Positions 28,349 through 38,323 of a stretch of 64,000 nt of DNA are shown piece after piece. The first letter of the stretch is position 1, and every line of letters starts with the position of its first letter. The notes beneath the pieces were generated by a model. It saw nothing but the letters and a program-made list of their open reading frames with translations, made no database searches and was not told the DNA's origin. A program made the position numbers and the translations under genes. This DNA is from Komagataeibacter sp. FNDCR2 (GTDB lineage Bacteria > Pseudomonadota > Alphaproteobacteria > Acetobacterales > Acetobacteraceae): positions 1,057,001 through 1,121,000 of the forward strand of contig NZ_JAIWOU010000001.1 in the NCBI RefSeq assembly GCF_021295395.1. Direction: 5' to 3'.

Positions 28349-28894
28349 GTGACCGTTCCCACCCGCCCGTCCCCCACCCGCCACACGCCCGCAGGCGCGG
28401 GGGTTGAACTGCTGTTCCTGCGCGATGAGGACATGCGGCAGGCGCAGGAACTGCTCATGCTGGCCTGCCGGGCCTTTACGGGGATGATTGACGACAGCCT
28501 GCACGAATACGGCCTGGGGCACGCGCATCACCGCATCATGCAGGTGGTGGCCCTTCAGCCCGGCATCGCCGTGGGTGCGCTGCTGGAGACGCTGGGCATC
28601 ACCAAGCAGAGCATGAGCCGCGTGCTGGGCGAACTGCTGGCCATGGGCCTCATACGGCACGAAACCGCGCCCGAAGACAGGCGGCGGCGGCGGCTTTACC
28701 TCAGCCCACGCGGGGCGGAGATTGAAAACCGGCTGTTTTCCCTGCAACGTGAGGTCCTGCTGCGGGTCTATCGCAAGGCGGGCGGCAAGGCGGTTGATGG
28801 TTTCCGCCGGGTCATGCGGGGGCTGATAGACGAATCGGATGCCGCCGGCATATCCACCGAAGCCCACCATTCTCCAGACCGGAGCTCCACATGA
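28349..28894 (+). CDS. petP: MarR-family regulator (PetP-like)
   Basis: A 181-residue winged-helix protein of the MarR family. The core is LGHAHHRIMQVVALQPG, then GALLETLGITKQSMSRVLGELLAMGLI and the wing APEDRRRRRLYLSPRG. The start is taken as GTG 28349, 8 bp after coq9; an ATG at 28430 is an alternative. The stop overlaps the following response regulator in an ATGA. A MarR protein fused in operon to an OmpR-type regulator is the petP-petR pair known from Rhodobacter capsulatus. The name is inferred from that context. Confidence 0.75.
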   Translation: MTVPTRPSPTRHTPAGAGVELLFLRDEDMRQAQELLMLACRAFTGMIDDSLHEYGLGHAHHRIMQVVALQPGIAVGALLETLGITKQSMSRVLGELLAMGLIRHETAPEDRRRRRLYLSPRGAEIENRLFSLQREVLLRVYRKAGGKAVDGFRRVMRGLIDESDAAGISTEAHHSPDRSST

Positions 28895-29628
28895 TCCAGA
28901 CAGCCTGCGACACATCCCTGCCCCATGACAGCATGATCGTGGACGCGCATGTGGTGGTGGTGGATGACGACCCCCGGCTGCGTCGCCTGCTGCAACGTTA
29001 CCTGAGCGAACAGGGCTTTCGCGTCAGCGCCGCGTCTTCCGCGCAGGAGGCGCGTCAGGTGCTGGGCTTCATGCAACCCGATGCGCTGGTCCTCGACATT
29101 ACCATGCCGGGGGAAAACGGGCTGGAACTGACACGCGAATTACGGCGTGAGAAACTGCATTTCCCCATCCTGCTACTGACCGCGCGGGGCGAGCCGGAAG
29201 ACCGGATCATCGGGCTCGAGGCCGGGGCGGACGATTATCTGGCCAAGCCGTTCGAACCACGCGAACTGCTGCTGCGGCTCAAGGCCCACCTGCGCCACTT
29301 CGTCCCGCCCGCGCCCAGCAACAACCTGCGCATCGTGCGGATGGGCGATCTGGAATTCGACCCGGTGCGGGGCCTCCTGTCCAATGCGGAGGGAGTCGTA
29401 CACCTGACAGGGGGCGAGTCGGCCCTGCTTTCGGTTCTGGCGCGCCACCCAAACGAAATCCTCTCACGCACCGATATCGCCGCCACGCTGGATATGGAGG
29501 AAATCGGGGAACGCGCCGTAGATGTGCAGGTGACGCGCCTGCGCCGCCGGATCGAGCCGGACCCGCGCGAGCCGCGCTACCTGCAGACCGTGCGGGGCAA
29601 GGGCTACGTGCTCAAGCCCGGCCTTTGA
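28891..29628 (+). CDS. petR: OmpR-type response regulator (PetR-like)
   Basis: A 245-residue regulator with an N-terminal receiver domain (acidic pocket VVVDDD, phospho-acceptor D69 in LVLDITMPG, T97 and K119 in LAKPFEP) and a C-terminal OmpR winged helix ending YLQTVRGKGYVLKPG. It overlaps the MarR gene by 4 bp, as petP-petR do in Rhodobacter, where PetR is required for growth. No kinase is in this operon. The EnvZ-like kinase at 25270 is a possible partner, but nothing in the sequence proves it. Confidence 0.85.
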   Translation: MIQTACDTSLPHDSMIVDAHVVVVDDDPRLRRLLQRYLSEQGFRVSAASSAQEARQVLGFMQPDALVLDITMPGENGLELTRELRREKLHFPILLLTARGEPEDRIIGLEAGADDYLAKPFEPRELLLRLKAHLRHFVPPAPSNNLRIVRMGDLEFDPVRGLLSNAEGVVHLTGGESALLSVLARHPNEILSRTDIAATLDMEEIGERAVDVQVTRLRRRIEPDPREPRYLQTVRGKGYVLKPGL

Positions 29629-29709
29629 GACATTTCTTCAAGCTAACTGGCTGACAAAAAAACTTCCTTACAGCGCCACGGACTGCCGGAACCGGCCTTC
29701 AGGAATCGG

Positions 29710-29742
29710 AACGGGCTGGCATGACGACCATACCAGCCCGTT
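29710..29742. terminator. Hairpin between convergent petR and leuB
   Basis: AACGGGCTGG (29710-29719) pairs with CCAGCCCGTT (29733-29742) around a 13-nt loop, followed by TCC on the plus strand. The stem is strong, but T runs are short, so it may be a bidirectional terminator of modest strength. Confidence 0.55.
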
Positions 29743-29771
29743 TCCTGTCAGCCATATTCGCGCGCGGCGGT

Positions 29772-30890
29772 TCAGGCCGCGGTGTTCAGGCGCTCAAGTT
29801 CGGCCAGCACGGCGCTGCCCATACCATCGGTGTTCACTTCCGTCCGGCCCGCGCTCATGATGTCGGGCGTACGCAGGCCCTTGTCCAGCACATTGGAAAC
29901 AGCCGTTTCAACCAGCGCCGCCTCCGCCTGCATATCGAAGGAATAGCGGAGCAGCATGGCGAAGGAGAGAATCTGCGCCAGCGGATTGGCCTTGCCCTGC
30001 CCGGCGATATCGGGCGCGCTGCCATGGATCGGCTCATACAGCGCGGGCAGGCGGCCGTCCTCGCCCCGCGCCCCCAGCGTGGCGGAAGGCAGCATGCCCA
30101 GACTGCCGGTCAGCATCGACGCCAGATCGGACAGCAGGTCGCCAAACAGGTTGCCGGTCACGATCACATCGAACTGGCGCGGGTTGCGCACCATCTGCAT
30201 CGCGCAGTTATCGGCCAGCATGTGGGTCAGTTCGACATCCGCGTATTCACGCGCATGCAGGTCGGTCACGACCTCCTTCCACAACAGGCCGCTTTCCATC
30301 ACGTTGCATTTTTCAACCGAACACACCCGGTTGTCACGCTTGCGGGCCAGATCAAAGGCGACGCGGGCCACGCGCTCGATTTCCGCCGTGGTATAGACTT
30401 CGGTATTGATGCCACGGCGCGAGCCATCGGGCAGGGTCTCGATACCGCGCGGCGTGCCGAAATAGATGCCGCCCACCGTCTCACGCACGATCATGATGTC
30501 CAGGCCGCGCACCACATCGGGCTTGAGCGTGCTGGCGTCCACCAGCGAATCGAACACCTTGGCCGGGCGCAGGTTGGCGAACAGGCCAAGTTCCTGCCGC
30601 AGCTTGAGAATCGCAATCTCCGGCCTGCGGTCAAACCCGGCGGATGCCCATTTCGGATCCCCGACCGAGCCGAACAGAACCGCATCCGCCGCCCGCGCCG
30701 CGTCGATCACTTCCTGCGTGATGGGTTGGCCATGCACCGCCAGCGACGCACCGCCCACAAGATCCTCGCTCACATCAAAGCGGATACCGCGCGCCTGCGC
30801 CATCCAGTCCATGATGCGCCGGACCTCGCGCATGATTTCAGGCCCGATGCCATCGCCTGGCAGGACAAGGAGCTTCTTGGGTGCGGACAT
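29772..30890 (-). CDS. leuB: 3-isopropylmalate dehydrogenase
   Basis: LeuB oxidises 3-isopropylmalate to 2-oxoisocaproate in leucine synthesis, using NAD+. The 372-residue protein starts at ATG 30890 ([19 protein letters not shown]). It has the substrate/metal block [39 protein letters not shown] and the NAD-binding [18 protein letters not shown]. It is the last gene of leuC-leuD-leuB, 76 bp after leuD. Confidence 0.97.
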   Translation of the reverse strand: MSAPKKLLVLPGDGIGPEIMREVRRIMDWMAQARGIRFDVSEDLVGGASLAVHGQPITQEVIDAARAADAVLFGSVGDPKWASAGFDRRPEIAILKLRQELGLFANLRPAKVFDSLVDASTLKPDVVRGLDIMIVRETVGGIYFGTPRGIETLPDGSRRGINTEVYTTAEIERVARVAFDLARKRDNRVCSVEKCNVMESGLLWKEVVTDLHAREYADVELTHMLADNCAMQMVRNPRQFDVIVTGNLFGDLLSDLASMLTGSLGMLPSATLGARGEDGRLPALYEPIHGSAPDIAGQGKANPLAQILSFAMLLRYSFDMQAEAALVETAVSNVLDKGLRTPDIMSAGRTEVNTDGMGSAVLAELERLNTAA

Positions 30891-30965
30891 GAGGTTTCCC
30901 ATCCGGATAATCTGGTTGTTGAATGATCTGTCCCGTAATGCGGGCGGCGATCGCCGCCCGGTTCC

Positions 30966-31589
30966 CTAATCCAGAACGATACGGGGAATCCACGGCTGCG
31001 CCTGCGCGCGTTCCGTCTCAAAGGTCTCGATCGCGTTTTCATGCTGCAGGGTCTGGCCGATGTCATCCAGCCCTTCCAGCAGCAGTTTCCTGCGCAGGGG
31101 ATCGACCGTGAAGGGCACTTCGCTGCCATCGGGCCGGATCACCACCTGCCGGGGCAGGTCGATCGTAAGGCGTGCGTTACTACCCAGACGGGAATCGGCC
31201 ATCAGCTGTTCACACACCGCGCGTGGCAGCACGATGGGCAGGATACCGTTCTTGAAACAGTTGTTATGGAAAATATCGGCGAAGGAGGGCGCGATCACGC
31301 AACGGATCCCGAAATCCAGCAGCGCCCAGGGCGCATGTTCGCGCGATGAACCACACCCCAGATTATCGAATGTGATCAGGATTTCCGCCTTGCGGTACGG
31401 CTCCTGATTCAGCACGAAATCCGGGTTTTCCGAGCCATCGGGCCGATAGCGCATGCTGTCGAAGGCATTGACGCCAAGGCCCGAGCGCTTGGTGGTTTTC
31501 AGGAACCGCGCCGGGATGATCTTGTCGGTGTCAATATTCTCTTCGGGCAGGGCGGCCGCAATGCCGGTAAGAACGGTGAATTTATCCAT
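30966..31589 (-). CDS. leuD: 3-isopropylmalate dehydratase small subunit
   Basis: LeuD pairs with LeuC to isomerise 2- to 3-isopropylmalate in leucine synthesis. The 207-residue protein has the swivel-domain blocks [30 protein letters not shown] and [17 protein letters not shown]. Start is ATG at 31589, one base after the leuC stop, so translation is probably coupled. Confidence 0.97.
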   Translation of the reverse strand: MDKFTVLTGIAAALPEENIDTDKIIPARFLKTTKRSGLGVNAFDSMRYRPDGSENPDFVLNQEPYRKAEILITFDNLGCGSSREHAPWALLDFGIRCVIAPSFADIFHNNCFKNGILPIVLPRAVCEQLMADSRLGSNARLTIDLPRQVVIRPDGSEVPFTVDPLRRKLLLEGLDDIGQTLQHENAIETFETERAQAQPWIPRIVLD

Positions 31590-31590
31590 C

Positions 31591-32994
31591 TCAGATCAGC
31601 TCCCGCACATCAGTCAGGGTTCCGGTCACGGCGGCGGCCGCCGCCATGGCGGGGGACAGCAGGTGCGTGCGCCCGCCGGGGCCCTGCCTGCCCTCGAAAT
31701 TACGATTGGACGTCGATGCACAGCGCTGCCCCGGCGTCAGCCGGTCGGGGTTCATGCCAAGGCACATGGAACACCCGGCTTCACGCCACTCGAACCCGGC
31801 ATCGAGGAACACCTTGTCCAGCCCTTCCTCTTCCGCCTGCGCCTTCACGATGCCCGATCCGGGCACGATCATCGCGCGCACGCCGTCCGCTACCTTCCGC
31901 CCGGCGGCGATTGCCGCGGCGGCGCGCAGATCCTCGATCCGGCTGTTGGTGCATGACCCGATGAACACGACATCAACCGGCGTGCCCGCGATCTTCTGCC
32001 CCGCTTCCAGCCCCATGTAGTCCAGCATGCGCTGCATCTGCTTGCGGCGCGAGGGATCGGTCTCCGCCGCCGGGTCGGGTACGTTGCCGGTCACGGGAAT
32101 GACGGTTTCGGGGCTGGTGCCCCATGTCAGGACCGGGGAAATGTCTTCCGCGCGCAGTTCCACCACACGGTCGTAATGCGCGCCTTCATCGGCGGCCAGG
32201 GTGCGCCAGTAGGCGACGGCTTCGTCAAACGCAGCACCTTTCGGCGCGAACGGGCGGCCCCGGACATATTCGAACGTGGTTTCATCAGGGGCGACCAGCC
32301 CGGCGCGGGCACCGGCCTCAATCGACATGTTGCACACCGTCATGCGGCCCGCCATGTCCAGGTCGCGGATGGCCGAACCGGCGAATTCAATCACATGCCC
32401 GGTGCCGCCCGCCGTGCCGATATGGCCGATGATGGCCAGCATGATGTCCTTGGCCGTCACGCCGGGACCGACCTGGCCCTCGACCACCACCTTCATGTTC
32501 CTTGCCGGTTTTTGCAGGATGGTCTGGGTCGCCATCACATGCTCGACCTCGGACGTGCCGATGCCGAAGGCCAGCGCGCCCAGCGCGCCATGGGTGGAGG
32601 TATGGCTGTCACCGCACACGATGGTCATGCCCGGCAGGGAAATGCCCTGCTCCGGCCCGACCACGTGCACGATGCCCTGCCGCGCCGAAAGCAGGGGGAA
32701 ATACGGCACGCCGAATTCCTTCACGTTCCGCTCCAGTGTTTCGATCTGGTTGCGGCTTTCGGCCTCCGCGATCGGCTGGGTGCGGTCGGATGTGGGAACG
32801 TTGTGGTCAACCACGGCGATTGTCGCATCGGGGTGACGCAGGCGGCGACCGCTCAGGCGCAGCCCCTCGAAGGCCTGCGGGCTTGTGACTTCATGCACAA
32901 GATGGCGGTCGATATAGAGAATGGCCGTCTTGTCCGGGAGTGTTTCGACTACATGGCTGTCCCATATCTTGTCGAACAATGTACGCGGGGCCAT
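31591..32994 (-). CDS. leuC: 3-isopropylmalate dehydratase large subunit
   Basis: LeuC is the catalytic subunit of isopropylmalate isomerase and holds a [4Fe-4S] cluster. The 467-residue protein starts [14 protein letters not shown] at 32994, with GAGAGGA 7 nt upstream. The cluster cysteines are in [11 protein letters not shown] and [10 protein letters not shown], with CSMC giving two. It begins the leu cluster, 136 bp after rplS and across that gene's terminator, so it needs its own promoter. It is a client of the Suf system in this window. Confidence 0.97.
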   Translation of the reverse strand: MAPRTLFDKIWDSHVVETLPDKTAILYIDRHLVHEVTSPQAFEGLRLSGRRLRHPDATIAVVDHNVPTSDRTQPIAEAESRNQIETLERNVKEFGVPYFPLLSARQGIVHVVGPEQGISLPGMTIVCGDSHTSTHGALGALAFGIGTSEVEHVMATQTILQKPARNMKVVVEGQVGPGVTAKDIMLAIIGHIGTAGGTGHVIEFAGSAIRDLDMAGRMTVCNMSIEAGARAGLVAPDETTFEYVRGRPFAPKGAAFDEAVAYWRTLAADEGAHYDRVVELRAEDISPVLTWGTSPETVIPVTGNVPDPAAETDPSRRKQMQRMLDYMGLEAGQKIAGTPVDVVFIGSCTNSRIEDLRAAAAIAAGRKVADGVRAMIVPGSGIVKAQAEEEGLDKVFLDAGFEWREAGCSMCLGMNPDRLTPGQRCASTSNRNFEGRQGPGGRTHLLSPAMAAAAAVTGTLTDVRELI

Positions 32995-33074
32995 TCTATT
33001 TTCCTCTCCCGGACGGAAACAGGCCGCCATCACGCACGGGACAGGCACGCGACACGCAGCCATCAATTCTCAGG

Positions 33075-33120
33075 CAAAAACGCTTTGCCCGCCCCCGCCA
33101 TGGGCGGGAAACGGGCAAAG
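33075..33120 (-). terminator. Terminator of the rpsP-rimM-trmD-rplS operon
   Basis: CTTTGCCCG (minus strand, 33120-33112) pairs with CGGGCAAAG (33091-33083), with an inner GC hairpin and a TTTTT run following on the minus strand at 33079-33075. It lies 11 bp past the rplS stop and separates this operon from leuC. Confidence 0.8.
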
Positions 33121-33130
33121 GATGGGCATA

Positions 33131-33523
33131 TTACTCGGCGGCGGCGACAGGTGCGGCCACCGTCTCGCGCTTGCGCTCGGCAATACGGGCGGACTTGCCG
33201 CGACGGCCACGCAGGTAATACAGCTTCGCACGGCGGACGACACCACGGCGCACGACCTTGATCTCGGCGATGGTGGGGGAATACAGCGGGAACACACGCT
33301 CCACGCCTTCACCGTTGGAAATCTTGCGCACGGTGAAGTTGCTGTTCAGGCCCTTGTTGGAGCGTGCGATCACCACGCCTTCATAGGCCTGCACGCGCTT
33401 GCGGGTGCCTTCGACCACCTCGACGCCGACGCGCACGGTGTCACCCGGTGCGAATTCCGGCACCGCGCGGATGGCTGTCAGGCGGGCAATTTCTTCCGCC
33501 TCGTACTTCTGGATGATGTTCAT
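33131..33523 (-). CDS. rplS: 50S ribosomal protein L19
   Basis: L19 sits at the interface of the subunits. The 130-residue protein has [20 protein letters not shown], the [14 protein letters not shown] block and the basic [22 protein letters not shown], all family features. The short acidic/alanine tail is usual in alphaproteobacteria. It ends the operon rpsP-rimM-trmD-rplS, with a 31-bp gap after trmD. Confidence 0.97.
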   Translation of the reverse strand: MNIIQKYEAEEIARLTAIRAVPEFAPGDTVRVGVEVVEGTRKRVQAYEGVVIARSNKGLNSNFTVRKISNGEGVERVFPLYSPTIAEIKVVRRGVVRRAKLYYLRGRRGKSARIAERKRETVAAPVAAAE

Positions 33524-33554
33524 GATCCGGTCCTCGTTCGATAGGATTTCATGT

Positions 33555-34301
33555 TCAGTTCAGCCGGTCCGCATCGGCACACGGGCCTGCGGTCCGGGGA
33601 ATGTCTTGACCTGCGCCCGCCCGGTAGGCAGCCCACAGATCCGGCCGACGCGCCTGCGTCACCGTCTCGGACGCCGCGCGTCGCCACCGGGCGATCGCGG
33701 CATGATGACCGGACAGCAGGACCTCGGGCACGTCGCGCCCGTCCCATTGTGCCGGCTTGGTATAAAGCGGATATTCAAGCAGGCCATCGGCAAAGCTTTC
33801 CTCCACCGCGCTTTCGCCCGATCCCATCACGCCCGGCAGCAGCCGCACGCAGGCATCGAGCAGCACGGTGGCCGCCACTTCCCCACCCGACAGGATGTAA
33901 TCCCCGATCGAGACCTGTTCGGCGCCCGTGGCTTCGAGCACGCGCTCATCCACCCCTTCGTAACGCCCGCACAGCACCACCACGCCGGGACCGGCCGCAT
34001 ACCGGCGGACATCCGCCTGCGTCAGCCGCCGCCCGCGCGGGGTGGGATACACCAGCGGTCGCCCCGCAAGGCTGGTATCAGCCACCGCGGCGGCCACGAC
34101 ATCGGGGCGCATGACCATTCCGGCCCCGCCGCCAAATGGCGTGTCATCCACCACGCGGTGCCGCCCCAGCCCGTAGGCGCGCATGTCCCGCGCGTCGAGC
34201 GACCAGATGCCCCGTTCCAGCGCACGCCCGGCCAGCGACTGCCCCAGCGTGCCGGGGAACATGTCCGGAAACAGCGTCAGCGCCGTTGCCTGCCATGTCA
34301 T
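33555..34301 (-). CDS. trmD: tRNA (guanine-37-N1)-methyltransferase
   Basis: TrmD methylates G37 of tRNAs reading CNN codons, which prevents +1 frameshifting; the tRNA-Pro(GGG) in this window is a typical substrate. The 248-residue SPOUT-family protein shows [14 protein letters not shown], the SAM-knot motifs [12 protein letters not shown] and [10 protein letters not shown], and a C-terminal [21 protein letters not shown] domain. Start ATG 34301 overlaps the rimM stop in an ATGA. Confidence 0.97.
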   Translation of the reverse strand: MTWQATALTLFPDMFPGTLGQSLAGRALERGIWSLDARDMRAYGLGRHRVVDDTPFGGGAGMVMRPDVVAAAVADTSLAGRPLVYPTPRGRRLTQADVRRYAAGPGVVVLCGRYEGVDERVLEATGAEQVSIGDYILSGGEVAATVLLDACVRLLPGVMGSGESAVEESFADGLLEYPLYTKPAQWDGRDVPEVLLSGHHAAIARWRRAASETVTQARRPDLWAAYRAGAGQDIPRTAGPCADADRLN

Positions 34302-34849
34302 GGTCCGTCCCCCTGCCCTGCGGCGCCGGGAAAGCATTCGACCGGAACCTCGATCTCATCGGGAACGCAGACCGTAATCCGCCCGCCCCGCACATCCACC
34401 ACCGGCACGCAGGCCTGGGTGAACGGCAGCAGGAGATGCCCGCCCGCGCCTTCGATTTCGAGGCTGGTGCCCGCGCCGTAATCATGTACGGCGGCCACGC
34501 GGCCGATCACCCGCTCCATCCCCTGCTCGCGCGCTTCCAGCCCGACCAGATCGGCGAAGTAGAATTCGTCCTGATCCGGCTCGGGCAGGCTGGCGCGCGG
34601 CACGTACAGCTTGCGGTTGACCATCTGCTGCGCGGCCTCGCGGCTCTCAATGGCGTTGCCCCGCGCATCGCACAGCCGTGCGACGCCGTTGCCCTGCCAA
34701 GACAGCCGCCACGGGCGGCCCAGGTCATCGACCAGCCCGTCATAGGTGGCCAGATCTTCCGCCACGGCGGTATAGCTGTGCACATGCACGAGCCCCCGCA
34801 CGCCATGCGGACGACCTACCACACCCATCAGGACATGATCGTGGTTCAT
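34298..34849 (-). CDS. rimM: 16S rRNA processing protein RimM
   Basis: RimM helps mature the 30S head by binding S19. The 183-residue protein has the N-terminal [17 protein letters not shown] motif of RimM and a C-terminal PRC-barrel ([28 protein letters not shown]). It lies between rpsP (42 bp gap) and trmD (4 bp overlap). Length fits the family. Confidence 0.95.
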   Translation of the reverse strand: MNHDHVLMGVVGRPHGVRGLVHVHSYTAVAEDLATYDGLVDDLGRPWRLSWQGNGVARLCDARGNAIESREAAQQMVNRKLYVPRASLPEPDQDEFYFADLVGLEAREQGMERVIGRVAAVHDYGAGTSLEIEGAGGHLLLPFTQACVPVVDVRGGRITVCVPDEIEVPVECFPGAAGQGDGP

Positions 34850-34891
34850 GGGATGACGGCCCTGCCTTTCCTGCCTGTCTTACCGCGTCAC

Positions 34892-35236
34892 TTACGCCGC
34901 GGCTGCGGCGGCAGCGGCAGCGGCACGTTCCTGCGCGCGCTTCTTGGGCGCGGACTTCTTGGGCTGCTCGTTCCAGGTCGGCTTGGGCGCCAGGCCCGCG
35001 TTGCCGAGGAAGCGGGCCACGCGGTCGGTCGGCTGCGCGCCGTTGGACAGCCAGTGGCTGATGCGCTCGGCAACCAGACGCACGCGGTCGGCGTGGTCGG
35101 AGGGCAGCATCGGGTTGTAGGAACCGACGCGCTCGATGAAGCGGCCATCACGCGGGGAGCGGCTGTCCGCCACGACAATGTGGTAGTAGGGACGCTTTTT
35201 CGCACCGGCGCGGGCGAGACGGATCTTGAGGCTCAT
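34892..35236 (-). CDS. rpsP: 30S ribosomal protein S16
   Basis: S16 is a small-subunit assembly protein. The first 80 residues match the family ([26 protein letters not shown] region). The rest is a basic, lysine-rich linker and a run of ten alanines at the C-terminus, making 114 residues against 82 in E. coli. Such extensions are usual in alphaproteobacteria. The alanine run is coded by mixed GCG/GCC/GCT/GCA, not a simple repeat. It is first in the rpsP operon, 55 bp after ffh. Confidence 0.97.
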   Translation of the reverse strand: MSLKIRLARAGAKKRPYYHIVVADSRSPRDGRFIERVGSYNPMLPSDHADRVRLVAERISHWLSNGAQPTDRVARFLGNAGLAPKPTWNEQPKKSAPKKRAQERAAAAAAAAAA

Positions 35237-35291
35237 TTAAGACTTCTCCAGACAGTAAAAAGACAAAGAAAAACGGGAACGACGTTCAGGC

Positions 35292-36686
35292 TCAGCCAAA
35301 AGGCGGACGCCCGCCGCCGCCGGGGGGGCGTCCCCCCTTTGGCATGAGTGCGGACAGACCCTGACGCATCAGCCCCTTCACTCCCAACTTGCTGAACCGC
35401 TTCATCATGGAGGCCATCGCGTCGTACTGCTTGAGCAGACGGTTGATCTCCTGCACGGTCGTACCGGACCCGGCGGCGATACGCTTCTTGCGCGACGCCT
35501 TGATGATGGAGGGCGTGCGCCGCTCCTTGCGGGTCATGGATGAAATGATGGCCTGATGGCGCTGCAGGACGGAGGTATCAAGCTCCTTGTCCCCCAGCGC
35601 GTCCTTGAGCTTGCCCATGCCGGGCAGCATGCCGAGGATGCCGGAAATGGAGCCCATCTTGTTGATCTGACGGATCTGCGCCGCGTAATCATCAAGATCG
35701 AACTTGCCCTGCATCATCTTGAGGGCGAGCTTCTCGCTTTCCTCATGATCCAGGGTGTCGGCGGCCTTCTCGACCAGCCCCGCGATGTCGCCCAGCCCGA
35801 GGATGCGGCCCGCCACGCGCTCGGGGTGGAATTCCTCCAGCGCGTCCAGCTTCTCACCCGAGCCGGTCAGCTTGATCGGCGCGCCGGTGATGGCCCGCAT
35901 GGACAGGGCGGCGCCGCCACGGGCATCGCCATCCATACGGGTCATGACAACGCCGGTCACGCCCACGGCCTCGTTAAACGCCTTGGCGGTGTTGACCGCG
36001 TCCTGCCCGGTCATGGCGTCGACCACCAGCAGCGTTTCCGCCGGGCTGGTCTCGGCGCGGATGGCGCGCACTTCGTCCATCAGGGCTTCGTCGATCGACA
36101 GGCGGCCGGCGGTATCGAGGATGACGATGTCATACCCCTCGCGCCGTCCCGTCTCCATCGCGCGCTTCGCGATCTCGACCGGGGTCTGCCCCGCGATGAT
36201 GGGCAGCGAGGCAACACCCGCGCGCTCGGCCAGCTGGGCAAGCTGCAACTGGGCCGCGGGGCGCTGCGTATCAAGGCTGGCCAGCAGCACCTTCTTGCGT
36301 TCACGCTGCGCCAGGCGGCGCGCGATCTTGCCCGAGGTGGTGGTCTTACCCGAACCCTGGAGCCCGACCATCAGGATCGGCACCGGCGGCACGGCGTTCA
36401 GGTTGAGCGGCACCGCACCCGCGCCGCCCAGCGCGTCGATCAGCGCGTCATTGACGATCTTGGCGACGGCCTGACCGGGGGAGATGCTTTCCAGCACCTC
36501 GTGCCCCACGGCGCGTTCGCGTACCTTGTTGACGAAATCCTTGACGACAGGCAGCGCCACGTCGGCGTCCAGCATGGCCAGACGCACTTCGCGCATGGCT
36601 TCCGTAACATCCGCTTCCGACAGGGCCCCGCGCTTGGCGAGGCCATCGAACACACCGGAAAGCTTGCCTGACAGCGTCTCGAACAA
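35292..36686 (-). CDS. ffh: Signal recognition particle protein Ffh
   Basis: Ffh binds 4.5S RNA and signal peptides and targets membrane proteins to the translocon. The 464-residue protein has the N domain, the G domain (GLQGSGKTTTSGKIA, LDTAGRLSIDE, TRMDGDARGGAALS) and the C-terminal methionine-rich M domain, ending in a Gly/Pro tail. The start is TTG 36686 (FETLSGKLSG follows), with GGGGA 6-7 nt upstream. It matches the usual Ffh N-terminus. It precedes rpsP, a common order. Confidence 0.97.
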   Translation of the reverse strand: MFETLSGKLSGVFDGLAKRGALSEADVTEAMREVRLAMLDADVALPVVKDFVNKVRERAVGHEVLESISPGQAVAKIVNDALIDALGGAGAVPLNLNAVPPVPILMVGLQGSGKTTTSGKIARRLAQRERKKVLLASLDTQRPAAQLQLAQLAERAGVASLPIIAGQTPVEIAKRAMETGRREGYDIVILDTAGRLSIDEALMDEVRAIRAETSPAETLLVVDAMTGQDAVNTAKAFNEAVGVTGVVMTRMDGDARGGAALSMRAITGAPIKLTGSGEKLDALEEFHPERVAGRILGLGDIAGLVEKAADTLDHEESEKLALKMMQGKFDLDDYAAQIRQINKMGSISGILGMLPGMGKLKDALGDKELDTSVLQRHQAIISSMTRKERRTPSIIKASRKKRIAAGSGTTVQEINRLLKQYDAMASMMKRFSKLGVKGLMRQGLSALMPKGGRPPGGGGRPPFG

Positions 36687-36803
36687 CGTATTTCCCCAAA
36701 AGAGGACGCGCCACTGCGCGAACCCTCGCGAAGTGACGTGCCTGATTGTCGGGCGGATTTATCCCGCGCGCCGCGCGAAGTCAAGCATTGCACGCGCCCA
36801 CAT

Positions 36804-36837
36804 AAAAAAACGGCTGCCCGACACCGCCGGACAGCCG
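36804..36837 (-). terminator. Terminator of the Spy-like gene
   Basis: On the minus strand CGGCTGTCC pairs with GGGCAGCCG around GGCGGTGTC and is followed by seven T (complement of 36804-36810). It lies about 47 bp after the stop of the periplasmic protein gene. Confidence 0.8.
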
Positions 36838-36883
36838 CCTTTCAGCCTGCGCCGCGCGTGGTGGCGGCGGTGGTGGCGTAATC

Positions 36884-37390
36884 TTACTTGTGGTCGTCGT
36901 CCGACGGCGGCGGCGGCGCGGTCAGCGCGCGAAGCTGCTCGTGCAGGCTGGCGACCTTGTCCTGCGTCTCACGGATCTGGTTGAGCTGGTCCGCGGTCAG
37001 GATGTCGTGGATGCGGATGGCCGTCTGCAGGTGGGCGGCCTCATGCTGCTGGTGCAGGGTCGCGATCTGCTGCTGGAGGCTGGTGATCTGGGCTTCATCC
37101 ACCTTGCCCGGCGTCGCCAGCAGGTCCTGGATCTGCTTGTGAAGCTGGTGTTCCTGCTCCATGTCGGCATGGAAATCGGGATGGCTGTCGTTCAGGATGG
37201 CCTTGAGCTTCTTCTGCTGCGCAGTGGTCAGCTGGACATTCGTCAGGAACGGCATGCCGCCGTAGCCGCCCGGCCCACCGGGGAAGCAGCCCGGACCTTT
37301 CTGGGGGGCATGATGGGCGGCAAGAGCCTGTCCGGACAGGCCCGCCAAGCCACCAACGAGGGTGGCGGCCAGAATCATTTTCTTCATCAT
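36884..37390 (-). CDS. Spy/CpxP-like periplasmic protein
   Basis: A 168-residue exported protein. From ATG 37390 there is a basic start, a hydrophobic core and an Ala-Leu-Ala cleavage region (signal peptide to about residue 24). The mature part is all-helical and rich in Gln, His and Leu, with a LTxAQQKKLKAIL repeat-like stretch and TADQLNQIRETQDKV. This is the LTxxQ pattern of Spy/CpxP/ZraP proteins, which act as ATP-free chaperones or metal sensors in the periplasm. The N-terminal HH and C-terminal DDDHK suggest metal affinity, as an inference. A TTG at 37399 has better ribosome-site spacing and cannot be excluded. Confidence 0.75.
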   Translation of the reverse strand: MMKKMILAATLVGGLAGLSGQALAAHHAPQKGPGCFPGGPGGYGGMPFLTNVQLTTAQQKKLKAILNDSHPDFHADMEQEHQLHKQIQDLLATPGKVDEAQITSLQQQIATLHQQHEAAHLQTAIRIHDILTADQLNQIRETQDKVASLHEQLRALTAPPPPSDDDHK

Positions 37391-37537
37391 GGGAACCAAG
37401 TCTACTCCTGTTATAACTTATTCCATACCCTGCCTGCCCCCGGAAGGTCATGCAAGGCCTGCAAACATAACGCTATAACAGCCGATGCGTTCAATGTGGG
37501 CAAACTTGCTACAAAGTGTAAGGAGACCGGGCCGCCC

Positions 37538-38323
37538 CTATCCGAAACGGCCGGTGATATAATCCTGCGTGCGCTTTTCACGCGGGGCGGTGAACATGCG
37601 GTCGGCGCTGTCCACTTCCACCACCTCGCCCATATAGAAGAAGGCGACCTGATCGGCGCAGCGGGCGGCCTGTTGCAGGTTGTGGGTAACGATGGCGATG
37701 GTGAAATCGGCCTTCAGTTCATCCAGCAGTTCCTCGATCCGCGCGGTCGAGACGGGATCGAGCGCACTGGTCGGCTCATCGAGCAGCACAACTTCGGGGC
37801 GGGTTGCGATCGTGCGTGCGATGCATAGCCGCTGCTGCTGCCCGCCGGACAGGGCCGCGGCCGAATCGTGCAGCCTGTCGCGCACCTCCGGCCACAGGGC
37901 GACGCGCCGCAGCACGTCCTCCACCCGCGCATCCATCGCGCCACGGTCCAGACGTTCGTGCAGGCGCACGCCAAAGGCGATGTTGTCGTAAATCGACATG
38001 GGGAATGGCGTGGGTTTCTGGAACACCATGCCCACGCGTGAGCGCAGGACGTTCAGGTTCACCTTCGGCCCCAGGATGTTGCAGCCGTCAAAAATGACCT
38101 CTCCCGTCGCGCGCTGGCCGGGATAGAGGTCGTACATCCGGTTCAGCACACGCAGCAGGGTGGACTTGCCGCAGCCCGAAGGCCCGATCATGCCCGTGAC
38201 CTGGCCCTGCGGAAAATCGATGGAGATGTTCCGCAGCGCGTGGTTCGCGCCGTAATAGAAATCCAGGTTACGCACGGCAATCGCCGCGGGCGCCGGGTTC
38301 TTTTCCGCGACTGTCATATTCAT
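37538..38323 (-). CDS. pstB: Phosphate ABC transporter ATPase PstB
   Basis: PstB powers high-affinity phosphate import. The 261-residue protein has Walker [17 protein letters not shown], the Q-loop [19 protein letters not shown] diagnostic of PstB, signature [14 protein letters not shown], and Walker [12 protein letters not shown]. It overlaps pstA by 4 bp. No phoU follows, unlike the usual pstSCAB-phoU order. Confidence 0.97.
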   Translation of the reverse strand: MNMTVAEKNPAPAAIAVRNLDFYYGANHALRNISIDFPQGQVTGMIGPSGCGKSTLLRVLNRMYDLYPGQRATGEVIFDGCNILGPKVNLNVLRSRVGMVFQKPTPFPMSIYDNIAFGVRLHERLDRGAMDARVEDVLRRVALWPEVRDRLHDSAAALSGGQQQRLCIARTIATRPEVVLLDEPTSALDPVSTARIEELLDELKADFTIAIVTHNLQQAARCADQVAFFYMGEVVEVDSADRMFTAPREKRTQDYITGRFG

